This document shows positions 1 to 8,574 of a stretch of DNA of 20,412 bases, in pieces. Location: contig JANBPT010000871.1 of NCBI GenBank assembly GCA_027575765.1, forward strand, positions 1 through 20,412, read 5' to 3'. Under the pieces are notes generated by a model that saw only the letters and a list, made by a program, of their open reading frames with translations, did no database searches and was not told the origin of the DNA. The position numbers and the translations under genes are program-made. This stretch comes from Tieghemiomyces parasiticus. Its lineage: Eukaryota > Kickxellomycota > Dimargaritomycetes > Dimargaritales > Dimargaritaceae. The number at the start of each line of letters is the position of its first letter. The first letter of the stretch is position 1.

Positions 1-72
1 CGGCCTTAGCTCAGTTGGGAGAGCGTTAGACTGAAGATCTAAAGGTCTCGTGTTCGATCCACGAAGGGCGCA
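1..72 (+). tRNA. tRNA-Phe (anticodon GAA), first base outside the window
   Basis: The sequence folds as a cloverleaf. The D stem is 9-12 with 21-24. The anticodon stem is 26-30 with 38-42, closing a 7-base loop with GAA at 33-35. The T stem is 48-52 with 60-64, with loop TTCGATC. The discriminator A is at 72. The acceptor 3' strand is 65-71; the matching 5' strand begins at window base 1, which is tRNA position 2, so position 1 (expected G) lies upstream. There is no intron. One acceptor pair is mismatched: tRNA position 4 (base 3, G) faces position 69 (base 68, G). A T-run follows at 82-86. It decodes Phe UUC/UUU codons. Confidence 0.95.
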
Positions 73-81
73 TCTGATTTC

Positions 82-86
82 TTTTT
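82..86 (+). terminator. RNA polymerase III terminator (T5)
   Basis: Five T residues lie 10 bases after the tRNA-Phe discriminator base. This is the usual Pol III stop signal just downstream of a tRNA gene. Confidence 0.75.
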
Positions 87-1555
87 CCTCTCCTCCCTTT
101 TTCTCTATTGGCTGGCCGGTGGGCCTAGTCTGATGATAAACATATATAATTTGGTAAGATGTTATGAAGATAAGAGAAGCTAATGTTGGCAATAGTATGA
201 TTAAAGATAAGATATTTCATCCTTATATTTAGGTTAAGCGTATCTACTAATCTGGTTAAAGCGGCTATCATTTAGGACCTACGAGACATATCGCCTTGGG
301 TAGGCAGATACACCTGTAGAGTCTACCCTTGGTCTCATCTTTTTTCCCTTGATGGCCCTCCGTGTTTATAGCACCATGGAGTCGCCGCAGTCCCTAATAC
401 CTCGAAGGGACGTTATATACAAGAGCGCGTTCATATTCATATCTCGCCGCACTTCCTAAAAGCAAGTCAGTCCGACTTGAGCTGTCCATCACAAGGATCT
501 GCAAAGTGCTTAGGAGCCTCGAGTTAACGCCATGTGTGGTAAATTGGTAAATAAATTTATTGGGCAAGACCCAATTTACTGGGGGACCTATCTAAGTGGC
601 CAATCCGACTTTTCACCTGCGACTATCTGTCATTGTTCAATAGCACGCCTTCTTTCATACAGTAATTGCTTTATCTCCCCGTCCCAGCGGCAGAATAGTA
701 TTACAACCGAATATTTTTCAAGCTACCCGCCTCATATTACCAGCACCTGCCCCCCACTTGCAATGACCAATGGCCTCTCGTTCTCATCAGCTTCCCTTTC
801 TAGTGCGCTATCGTCGCCGAAGGGTAGCACTGGTCACACAGAGTTGGATACGGGTGGGTATGGCAGATGGCTAACGGGGGCTTCCCCACTGGTGCCCTCA
901 TTCACAGTGTATCTTCGCGGAATGACAACTTGTGAACCACCCGCCCCAACCATTGAGTCCAGGTCCATACGGCTCCTCGGGGCATTTTCTAACGTTCTTA
1001 TGGTGTATATCAAGCATCATACCGCCCACCTCGGAGTCCACTGGCGTCAGAATTTTAACGTATTCGCCTTTTCCACCCTTTAGGTTTTTTTTCTGCCGCT
1101 TCTCACCCATTATATATTCTACTGTCTTGTCCATCACCCTCCTCGTCATTTGGTGACCTTCTCCCCTTAATCGTTATTACTATGGTAACTTTCTCACTTT
1201 CGCTTAGCACCTGACCAGTTTACTACGGAATACGTCGACCTGCGCAATTGTCTTTGCACGCCTCCCCATCCCTCCTCTTAGCCGTTTTCATCGGAACCGA
1301 GGCATTCACTCGCCTCTGACCCTTATTTTAGCGGACCATCCCCAACTCCAGGGTACTTACTTCTTCACCTCTCCATCGGTTCCGTATTCCCTCCGCCCCT
1401 TTCACCGTGCTCGAGTTCGCCCCTGTCGGCCTGCATCGGAGAATATTCTTAAACTCGAAACTGTCTCCCCTGCCTGTCAGCAACTGCACAGGTCACCCAG
1501 GTGCAGCCTTATTTTAATAAGGTTTTGTGATCTGGCATCCGTCCCTTTTCGCCCA
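87..1555. other. Intergenic region with no recognised gene; right part pyrimidine-rich
   Basis: I find no gene I can support here. The longest + strand ORF (532-1083) starts at an ATG but its product has no recognisable domain, membrane segment or biased composition, so it is treated as chance. From about 1081 the + strand becomes C/T-rich (45 of 60 bases in 1081-1140), as in the leaders of other genes in this window, so this part probably holds the promoter and 5' leader of the Mg2+ transporter. A TATATA stretch lies near 1111, too far (about 620 bases) from the start codon to be assigned. A short ATG-initiated ORF begins at 1182. Confidence 0.5.
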
Positions 1556-1597
1556 ATGGAGTACCTTTCCAATTCCACCGAATTCGACCCACCCTGA
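1556..1597 (+). promoter_or_regulatory. Possible upstream ORF (13 codons plus stop) in the transporter leader
   Basis: An ATG at 1556 opens a 13-codon ORF ending in TGA at 1595-1597. It is in a different frame from the transporter ORF and 133 bases before its ATG. No other ATG lies between the two. If transcription starts upstream of 1556, ribosomes would meet this ATG first. Its context has G at +4 but C at -3, so it should be leaky. Transcript starts cannot be seen, so a regulatory role is inference. Confidence 0.3.
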
Positions 1598-1730
1598 CAA
1601 CCATCTCGCACTTGTCCATTATACGTCTAACCTGCATATTCACAAATTATTGCTTTCTGCAGGAAGCGACGCTGCCCTCCGCTTATTTAACAATTCACCC
1701 AATTACCACGTTACTTGCTTTGACGCCGCA

Positions 1731-3524
1731 ATGACGCTGCATTCCCTTGACGAGTCTAACCGGCCACAGACCTTATACGATACTGTACGCAGCCGGCGCA
1801 ATTCTAGCTACGAGTTGGACCAATTCGAAGACTGTCGGTCGGACCACCTGCTGGACAGGTGGACCCACCGCCATTCGACTCCACTACATCATTTGGCCGA
1901 GAGCGACTCGGAATTTCCGACCGACACTACTCCGGTCAACCACCAGTCGGCTGCCCCTTCGCCTCGGTTACTGCATGGTGCTCTGCATCTCGATACCGGT
2001 AGGCGAGGGGCAGCCATGGGACAGGCAGACCGCTCGCACACTAGTATTGATCCAGGGCCAGGTCGGGCCATTGTGTCACCCCCAAATGGCCCAGTGGAGG
2101 ATACCCAGATCGATTATGCCACGCTGCGCGACCTCCTGATCGACCGGTGCGTCACCATCGTAGACCAGGGACCGGTAACGGAATTGTGCCCTTCCGTCAC
2201 TCCTTCCGATGCTGGGACCCTGCGCCACCGCGTCCGGTCCGCCGTCGACCCCATGTTGCAAAGCAGTTCTGAATTGGGAACTAACTACCCCAAAAGCCAG
2301 CACCGTCCTTCCGTCGATCAGAATCTGTATTATGGTGGCGAGGATCAGCCGCCGAGCCCCAGGTACCGGTTCACATTCTACTCGGAATCAACGGGCCCAC
2401 TCTACGCCGAGCACCTCCACGAATTTTATTACGAGAAGCGGACACTGGACGAGCTGATGCGGACCTGCGGGCCCTTCTGGCTGGATGTGACTTCCCCGCG
2501 GGCAGCCGACATGGTACTCTTCAGCCGGGTGTTCCATATCCACCCACTGACCGAGGAGGACATTCTGACCGAGGAGTGCCGCGAGAAGTGCGAACTGTTC
2601 CGCCACTACTACTTCACTTGCTTCCATACCTTCAACAGCGACACTGAGTCGGCCGACTTCATGGAGCCCGTTAACCTGTTCACCATCGTCATGGGTGAGG
2701 GGATCCTGTCCTTCCACGCCGACCCGCTCCATCACCCAGCCAACGTGCTCCACCGGATCCAGGCCATGGACGACCCGACACTGGCCACTCCAGACTGGAT
2801 CAACTACGCCCTGATTGATGACATTACCGACTCTCTCTCGCCCCTGGTGGAGATGGTGTCCCGCGAGGTCAAATCTGTCGACGAGCTTGTACTCATCCTC
2901 AAGTCCAATGAACAGTCCGACATGTTGCAGCGCATTGGTGCGACCCGCAAGAAGGTCATGGCTGTACAACGCTTGGTAGGCCTGAAGGGCTACGTGATCA
3001 AGGCACTCATGAAACGGTTTGCTGAGCGACGGTGGATCCTTCCTCCTCCTTACAACTCTTCGCCGACCTTCAATACCGATTCTGGGGGTAGCGTAAGGGG
3101 GCGTCGTAGGGGCCGCCATCCACTACCGGTTTCGCCCTCTCCCCTGCCCAATACTTCGACCTCCGCAGCCTACCTCAACGGCATTCGGTTCTACTACGCG
3201 GACGTCCTAGACCATATCATAACGATGCTCCAGGAGACGAACCAGTTCGACGCGATCGTGCACCGGGCCCACTCCAATTTCTTGGCTCAGATATCTCTGG
3301 AAATCACCATCGCGTCCAATCGTGCCAACGATATGGTGGCTAAAGTCACCGCAATCGGATCCATTCTGCTGCCCATGAACCTCATTACGGGGCTATTCGG
3401 AATGAACGTTCACGTCCCTGGAAACGGTATTGCTGATTACACATGGTTCGGTGGTATCCTCGTTGCTATGGGAATCCTCTTCGTGGTCTCGCTCGTCATT
3501 TTACGGTACCTCAAACTGATATAA
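1731..3524 (+). CDS. CorA-family Mg2+ transporter, ALR/MNR2 type
   Basis: This 597-residue protein is predicted to carry Mg2+ (and possibly other divalent ions) across the plasma or vacuolar membrane as a CorA-type oligomer. Residues 1 to about 210 are low-complexity, probably disordered and cytosolic. Residues about 213-592 form the CorA domain, with a cytosolic segment containing HPLTEEDI (271-278) followed by REK and ELFRHYYF. Near the end are TM1 (about 536-556), the signature GMN filter motif at 557-559 followed by VHVPG, and TM2 (about 571-592). A proline/arginine-rich insert (about 435-477) interrupts the long helical region. The frame is open upstream to 1527 but without an ATG; the first in-frame ATG is 1731, in good context (GCCGCAATGA). 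No intron is needed. At 597 residues it is shorter than yeast ALR1 and MNR2, mostly in the N-terminal tail, so an undetected upstream exon is possible. Confidence 0.88.
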   Translation: MTLHSLDESNRPQTLYDTVRSRRNSSYELDQFEDCRSDHLLDRWTHRHSTPLHHLAESDSEFPTDTTPVNHQSAAPSPRLLHGALHLDTGRRGAAMGQADRSHTSIDPGPGRAIVSPPNGPVEDTQIDYATLRDLLIDRCVTIVDQGPVTELCPSVTPSDAGTLRHRVRSAVDPMLQSSSELGTNYPKSQHRPSVDQNLYYGGEDQPPSPRYRFTFYSESTGPLYAEHLHEFYYEKRTLDELMRTCGPFWLDVTSPRAADMVLFSRVFHIHPLTEEDILTEECREKCELFRHYYFTCFHTFNSDTESADFMEPVNLFTIVMGEGILSFHADPLHHPANVLHRIQAMDDPTLATPDWINYALIDDITDSLSPLVEMVSREVKSVDELVLILKSNEQSDMLQRIGATRKKVMAVQRLVGLKGYVIKALMKRFAERRWILPPPYNSSPTFNTDSGGSVRGRRRGRHPLPVSPSPLPNTSTSAAYLNGIRFYYADVLDHIITMLQETNQFDAIVHRAHSNFLAQISLEITIASNRANDMVAKVTAIGSILLPMNLITGLFGMNVHVPGNGIADYTWFGGILVAMGILFVVSLVILRYLKLI

Positions 3525-3791
3525 AGCATTGGTGATGTTATCGGACAACGGTGGCTGGTAAATAGAGTATCCTGTTCGTTTTTTGTGCTTTTAGTTGATC
3601 AAATACAATGTTTGGTACTAGCAAGGAAACAGGTTACATGGAAAGTCACCCGGAGAGACCATGTCAAAATAGCGTGCTATCCATGCCATCTCGCCACCTG
3701 CGTTATGTTTGACCTGCTCATGTATTGACCAGTTACACTGCGTTCAATGTAAAATTGACTAAACTCGCGACAAAGGAAAATTGTCAGAAAA

Positions 3792-3800
3792 GGGGGGGGG
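3792..3800 (+). repeat. Homopolymer run, G9
   Basis: Nine consecutive G on the + strand, preceded by A4, lie between two convergent 3' ends. It is one of three long G runs in the window, all non-coding and all with G on the same strand. Confidence 0.9.
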
Positions 3801-4002
3801 TACAGTTTTCGTAGACGCCACCTGGTGAATCAATCTGGGTATAAATTATTTGTGTGGGAATGGTTAACAACATTTCAAACTAATGACTTCGGTGCCATTA
3901 CTGCACGAATACCATTGCACGACCGCTAGCTTGTTTCTTAATTGAACACCGAGGGTGCGTCAGAAAAATAATACAACAATATCTATGTAAATAGGGAAGC
4001 CC

Positions 4003-4008
4003 TTTATT
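4003..4008 (-). terminator. Poly(A) signal AATAAA for the zuotin gene
   Basis: TTTATT on the + strand reads AATAAA on the minus strand, about 60 bases past the zuotin stop codon. This is a normal position for a polyadenylation signal. Confidence 0.6.
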
Positions 4009-4068
4009 CTGGCATATGCTAAGCCATACCTCAAGAAACCGGTCAGCCGACACTGGGCGACGGCCGGC

Positions 4069-5403
4069 TTAGGCGCTGGTAAGTTCGCTCTCGAAAGCAG
4101 CCTGGCCCTTGCCTTCCTTAGCGGCCACGGACAGACGGTCCAACAGGGCGGTGAGACCCTCCATGGTCCGGTCCTTGGCGATGACCTTATCGAGGCTGTT
4201 GAGCTGGGCTTCGAGCTGGGTGGCGCTAAGGCGCTCATCAGAGCCCACAAAGTAGTTGTGGGCCTTGGCCAGGTCCTTGATCTTGTTCTGCACCTTGAGT
4301 GCCGCCTTGCGGGCCTCTTCCTTCTTCTTCTTCTCAGCCGCCTTGGCCTTCTTGTCGGCTTCGGCCTGCTTCTTGGCCTCAGCCTCCATCTTCTTCTTGG
4401 TGGCCGCGTCCATCTTGACCGGTGGAGCCTTGGCCGGCGCAGCGGCGGTGGCGGCTGCCGGGCCCTTAGCACCGGCCTTCTTGGCGTTACGACGCTCGCG
4501 TTCCTCCTGACGGAACCGGACGATTCGAGGGTCGAGCTTCATGGCCTGCTCAACCAAGGTGCGCAGACGGGCGCCCTCCTCCTTCTTGAGGCGGATCCGC
4601 TCGGCCTTGTTCTTCTTCTCGACGTAGCGCTTGTGGTCACGGTTGTCTGCGGCATCCACATCCTCCTTGTCCAGGTGCTCGAACGAACGCCACGAGTCAA
4701 AGTTGACCCAGAAATTGTAAAAGCTTTCCACGTACTCACGGTTGGCCGTATCGTCACCGAGCAGCGGGACGGGCTGGATGTTGGAGAAGCGGGCCTCACG
4801 CTCAAATACCGGTGCATAGATGGTGAAGAAGTTTCCCTTGGCCTTGGCAGATGGGACACTGTCGTCCAGCTCCGGGTCCACCGAATCAAACTGACGGCGC
4901 TTGACTGGGTCCATGAGGATCTCGAAGGCCTTCTGGATGCACTTGAAGAATTGGTCATCGTTGGCGTCACCGCCGGCGGCCTTCTTGTCGGGGTGGTGAC
5001 GAAGCACCTTCTTGTGGAACTGGCGCTTAATGTCCTCGGGGGTGGCACGCCAGCGCAGTTTGGACAATCCAAGAATGGCGTAGTTGTCCTGCTCGCGCCA
5101 GTCCTTGGGATCGCTCAACAGAAGATCTTCATCCTCGGCCTCATCGTCATACAGGTCGGCGTTGACCTGGCCGTCGGCGGCGGCCTTAAGGGTGTCCTCC
5201 TCCTCTACGGCGAAGGCAAGGTGATCACGCAGCGGACCGGTCTCAGAGGTTCCGACCGTCTTTTGGAACGAGATGAATTGGGCAACGCGCTTACCCACAT
5301 CGGCGATGGTCTGTTCGGCGAAAGCGGTCAGCTTAGCCTGGACGCGTTGGGTCTCACCGCTGGTCCAAGATGCCGGGAGGGCGGGAAGGGTTGGGAGGGC
5401 CAT
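4069..5403 (-). CDS. ZUO1: Zuotin, J-protein of the ribosome-associated complex
   Basis: The 444-residue product is close to the 433 of yeast Zuo1. Zuotin pairs with the Hsp70-like Ssz1 to form RAC at the ribosomal exit tunnel, where its J domain stimulates the Ssb Hsp70s during co-translational folding. The N-terminal segment (1-100) includes an acidic stretch DDEAEDEDLLL (86-96). The J domain spans about 106-175, with the catalytic HPD at 137-139 followed by KK. A zuotin homology domain covers about 190-300 (NFFTIYAPVF at 191-200, FYNFWVNFDSWRSF at 228-241). A highly charged Lys/Ala/Glu-rich region (300-375), likely a long ribosome-binding helix, precedes a short C-terminal helical domain. 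SANT domains of animal and plant MPP11/DNAJC2 are absent, as in fungi. The ATG context (AACCATGG) is good and no intron is needed. Confidence 0.95.
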   Translation of the reverse strand: MALPTLPALPASWTSGETQRVQAKLTAFAEQTIADVGKRVAQFISFQKTVGTSETGPLRDHLAFAVEEEDTLKAAADGQVNADLYDDEAEDEDLLLSDPKDWREQDNYAILGLSKLRWRATPEDIKRQFHKKVLRHHPDKKAAGGDANDDQFFKCIQKAFEILMDPVKRRQFDSVDPELDDSVPSAKAKGNFFTIYAPVFEREARFSNIQPVPLLGDDTANREYVESFYNFWVNFDSWRSFEHLDKEDVDAADNRDHKRYVEKKNKAERIRLKKEEGARLRTLVEQAMKLDPRIVRFRQEERERRNAKKAGAKGPAAATAAAPAKAPPVKMDAATKKKMEAEAKKQAEADKKAKAAEKKKKEEARKAALKVQNKIKDLAKAHNYFVGSDERLSATQLEAQLNSLDKVIAKDRTMEGLTALLDRLSVAAKEGKGQAAFESELTSA

Positions 5404-5480
5404 GGTTAACGTTTTAAGCGAGAGTGGAATGGCAACGACCAGAAGGGGTTTGGAAAGGAGGGATGTAAAAATGCCAATTG
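5404..5480 (-). promoter_or_regulatory. ZUO1: Pyrimidine-rich 5' leader/promoter-proximal region of zuotin gene
   Basis: Read on the minus strand, the bases just before the zuotin ATG are strongly C/T-rich (seen as purine-rich on the + strand, for example 5437-5465) and contain no ATG close to the start. C/T-rich leaders precede the other genes here too, so this looks like a general feature of start regions in this genome. The exact transcription start cannot be seen. Confidence 0.4.
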
Positions 5481-6430
5481 ACGTGCGAAGAACAGAGCGT
5501 AGAGCGATCTAGATCAGTATGAGCACTGCGGGATGGGTAGGGTATCTGTTACCCTAGCTTATTTGCTGCTAACCCGAGGTATTGGGCTGTGTTGAGTGCC
5601 GTTTCTTTGCACCCAAGCGACTCGATGGATAGCCTCTTGGCCCGGACCTAGCCGGTAGCCAGTAAAAATGGCCCGGGGCTCGCGAGCATCTGGGCAAGGT
5701 GGAAAAACAGTACGAAGCTTGGGCATCCCTCACGTGATATATACCAAATCAGTGGCAACAGGCGGTGCTGCAAGGCCCAAAACCACTACACTGGCGATGA
5801 TAGCAGCCGGTAGACGCCTATTACGCTATGGTGATATATTTCAAAAGATAACAGGTACATCAGCCAGTAATAAATATGTTCGGATCTCTAATTGTTGCCT
5901 ATGTTGTCGTAGGGAAAACTACTCTATAGGAAACAAAGACTGATAACCAACGAACTACACACTAATAAACGAATTGCAGAATGGCGAGAATGGCTGTGTG
6001 TGGGTAATAAGCTATCGTTTATTGAGCAGCGATCCGGTGCGAGGGGGGGGGGGCTGGCGCCAAAGCGGAATAGGAAAGTAGCTGACAAGCTGCCGCATCA
6101 GCTAAGGGTAATGCAACTGATGGAACGTAAGACCTAAAATAATAGAGGCGGAACTACTTGTCAAAAAGGCAAAGTCCAACAGATTAGGAAAGTTTGGCGT
6201 CGCTGGGAAAGGATAATGTGTATGTCGAATAAAGAAGATAGGTATAGAAATAGGCGGAGATGCCACAACTGCTCGGATCAGTAGTTTAGGGCGTGACAAT
6301 CAAATTCATCAATAAACTAGAACGATAATTTCGAATTGTCACGCACTTGGAAAATTCATCAAGTAATTGTTCACATGGCTCACTTAAGGGGCCATAGCGA
6401 GGCAGACGGTCAACTGCAATCTAAATTGCG
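5481..6430. other. Intergenic region between zuotin 5' end and MutY 3' end
   Basis: No gene is supported in this stretch. It should contain the upstream control region of zuotin and the 3' UTR of the MutY gene. A palindromic CACGTG (E-box-like) is at 5731-5736. A run of eleven G lies at 6043-6053. A minus-strand AATAAA (TTTATT on +) is at 6018-6023, about 410 bases past the MutY stop and so only a possible poly(A) signal. A 91-codon + strand ORF at 5668-5943 has no recognisable feature. Confidence 0.5.
6043..6053 (+). repeat. Homopolymer run, G11
   Basis: Eleven consecutive G lie in non-coding DNA between zuotin and MutY. It is the longest homopolymer G run in the window and is likely polymorphic in length. 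Confidence 0.9.
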
Positions 6431-8574
6431 CTACATAGGGCCGGATAAGTCCACAGAAGCAAGGAAATTTGCGACAGGCTGCCGGACCGCCTGGAGTACC
6501 TTAACCATGGCGGTGGACAGGGCCAAACTATCAATTTGTGCGGGTGCCACCCACTGGTACTCACGTTTCATGACTTCTAGCATGGCTTCCCGTGCCCATT
6601 TGCTAGATGGCGGCAGCCACGCGGCCAACCCGTCCGATTCCCGGTGTCTGTGATTGTTTAAATGATCCCAAACAAGGTCATCCACCTCCATACGCAAGTG
6701 AACTGGCCGGTAGTGCATGTGGATGTGGGTAAAAATGTGGCGAACCGTGTCGAGTACCCGGACCTGAACGCGGGCAGCATCGCCGAGCTTGTAAGTAGAC
6801 CCAAAGTAGTGGTAGTAAAGTGTGCTTAAAACCACGGGAGCAGCGCCGTGAGTATGTTGGAGGAGTGCTTTGGCTTCCTTTCGCGCAAGGGGGAACGGTT
6901 GGTCACTCGTTTGATCCTGGTCGCTCGGTCCATTGCATGCTGCCGTACCTGCCGGAACCGATATGGTTACGGGCTCCCATAGATTTGCCAGGAGGCCTGG
7001 CGGGGAATTTCAGTGAGTGACATAGCATCGCGGTTAATAGCTAGCCACAACGTTTAGTCTCTACCGAATGTCGCTTGTGGCCAACTAATGGTTAAGTTCT
7101 TATTGGGCGAAGAGTACATTAGAGCCACCGGCTTACCTGTCATGGGCCGCTTGGTAAACAGTAAGCGGGTGTCCTGGTCCTCGGATGCCGTGCCAGCTTT
7201 GGCTACTTCAATGATATACACGGTGGTTTCTGCAATGAATACAATTGGAAAGATTGATTGGACATGTTTCCCTTGGGGTAAATCATTATGGCAGGTTCTG
7301 GAGACGTAGATCACGGTCCTTTCCTGGCAAGTTCACCAGCGTTTCTAGGCTCGATAAGATTTCATCCACAGTAGATCCATTAACCGCTCGCACTTACCTT
7401 CTTGTCGGGCCACCTTCTTGGCTGGTTTCTGTGGGTAATGGGACATGTTGGGCCACAGCTGGGGGCCCGCTGGGAAGGTACATAGGCCGCAGTCTTCGAT
7501 ATCTGGCACATCCCGGCGCTGTTTCCCCGCGAGCTCCCAGTATCGGGGCTCGTCATGGAGCTGGGTATAGGCGTGACAGGATTCCACCAAGGGGCAAATA
7601 TCACACTTGGGCTTCGTCGGGGTGCATACCGTGGCGCCCAGTTCCATGAGGGCCTGATTCCAGTGGCCGGGAGCAGACTGGTGGAGTAGTTCTGCGGCGG
7701 TATCCCAGGTCCACCGCACGCCGCTGGCCTTGGAGACGTCACCACCCCAGGCACGCAACCGGGTCAGCACGCGGACCACGTTGCCATCTACGAGCGGCTC
7801 GGGGCGGCCAAAGGCAATACTGGCGACGGCCCCGGCCGTGTATCGACCCACACCGGGGACCGCCTTCATGAGCGTGGCGGCGTCACGTGGTAAGGATCCG
7901 CTGTTCTCTTTGACAAGGAAGGTAGCCCCCTCGTGGAGTCGTTTGGCCCGAGAGTAGTATCCTAGGCCGGCCCAGAGCTGATAGACCCGGTCGAGTGGGG
8001 CAGCCGCAAGGGCCTGGACGGTAGGGAACTCGATCATCCAGCGGCGGTAATACTCACGTACGGTAGCCACCTGCGTCTGCTGTAGCATTATCTCGCTTAC
8101 CCATACCTCGTACCCCCGCTGGTCGAGATCGGCAGCTGCCGGTTCGGAGGCCTGGTCTGGTCGGTACGGGATACGCCAGGGCATGGCGCGCTGGTGAGTG
8201 GCGTACCAGCCCAAAAGAGCAGCGTGCACGTTTCGGAGCTCCGCGGCGTCGGTGAACTGGTGCATAGTGATGGGTAGGCGGCACTGTCCCAGTGAAGGCT
8301 CAATCGTCCTGACGGCACCGTCCCCAAAAGGGAACCCATCGTCCGAGGATGCCGGTCGACTCCGGCAGAGTTTCCGTGTTAGAGGCTGGCCATCACCGAC
8401 TATTCGTACCGCCTCGGCCTTGCGTGGTCGTGTAGGGCGGGCGGATTTGATGGCTTTGGGGCTGTCCCATTCGTTGTCTAACTCGCTCGCCGAATCTGCC
8501 AGGCTTGCCGTCAGCTGGACCGGAACCTCACGGGCGCGGCGGGGAGGATTGCGTCGTAGCGGAGTGGTAGTCAT
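6431..8574 (-). CDS. Adenine DNA glycosylase (MutY/MUTYH), three exons
   Basis: It removes adenine mispaired with 8-oxoguanine in base-excision repair, in the nucleus and perhaps mitochondria. Joining exons 7398-8574, 7137-7229 and 6431-6996 gives 1836 bases (611 residues) in one frame; both junctions are GT-AG with phase 1. The basic N-terminal tail (RRNPPRRAR, 7-15) could be a targeting signal. The glycosylase core has the catalytic Glu161 (WVSEIMLQQT), the helix-hairpin-helix VPGVGRYTAG (239-248), catalytic Asp263 (VDGN) and a 4Fe-4S ligand set Cys317-X6-Cys324-X2-Cys327-X5-Cys333. The linker has PDIEDCGLC (357-365). The NUDIX-like 8-oxoG-reading domain starts about 393, with LLFTKRPMTG and LLANLWEP across the second junction, and FTH (512-514) at the usual FSH loop. 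The C-terminus matches the family (LALSTAMVKVLQ, 581-592). The ATG at 8574 has good context. Confidence 0.93.
6997..7136 (-). other. MutY intron 2 (140 bases)
   Basis: On the minus strand the donor is CAG|GTAAGC and the acceptor is CCGCCAG|GC. Splicing is phase 1 and restores the conserved segment MTG-LLANLWEP. Reading through the intron gives a stop after about 30 codons. A CACTGAA about 18 bases before the acceptor could be the branch site. Confidence 0.88.
7230..7397 (-). other. MutY intron 1 (168 bases)
   Basis: On the minus strand the donor is AAG|GTAAGT (perfect consensus) and the acceptor is CATTGCAG|AAACC with a T-rich stretch before it. Splicing joins ARQE to ETTVYIIE in phase 1, which matches the start of the C-terminal domain in the MUTYH family. 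Retention would end the protein after 409 residues, without the 8-oxoG-reading domain. Confidence 0.9.

Larger units (their letters stand above)
3525..4068. other. Convergent 3' intergenic region (transporter and zuotin tails)
   Basis: This 544-base spacer lies between the stop codons of two convergent genes and should hold both 3' UTRs. It is AT-rich compared with the genes and includes a run of nine G at 3792-3800. No ORF of note and no RNA gene is seen. Confidence 0.6.

Noticed and set aside
532..1083. 183-codon ORF on the + strand between tRNA-Phe and the transporter
   Set aside because: No recognisable domain, mixed composition and overlap with other ORFs on both strands; length is within chance in this base composition.
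1527..1730. Extended start of the transporter at 1527
   Set aside because: The codon there is GTG, not used as a normal start in fungal nuclear genes; the first ATG in frame is at 1731 with good context.
2388..3119. 243-codon minus-strand ORF opposite the Mg2+ transporter
   Set aside because: Antisense shadow of the CorA coding region; the + strand frame has the GMN motif and membrane segments.
4258..5409. 383-codon ORF on the + strand opposite zuotin
   Set aside because: It is the exact antisense of the zuotin gene and arises from its GC-biased third positions; its Leu/Gly/Val-rich product matches no family I know.
5668..5943. 91-codon ORF on the + strand upstream of zuotin
   Set aside because: No similarity recognised, lies in the expected promoter region, and short enough to be random.
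7345..7397. Apparent end of MutY at 7345 (409 residues)
   Set aside because: This is read-through into intron 1; splicing at GTAAGT (7397) restores the conserved C-terminal domain over two more exons.
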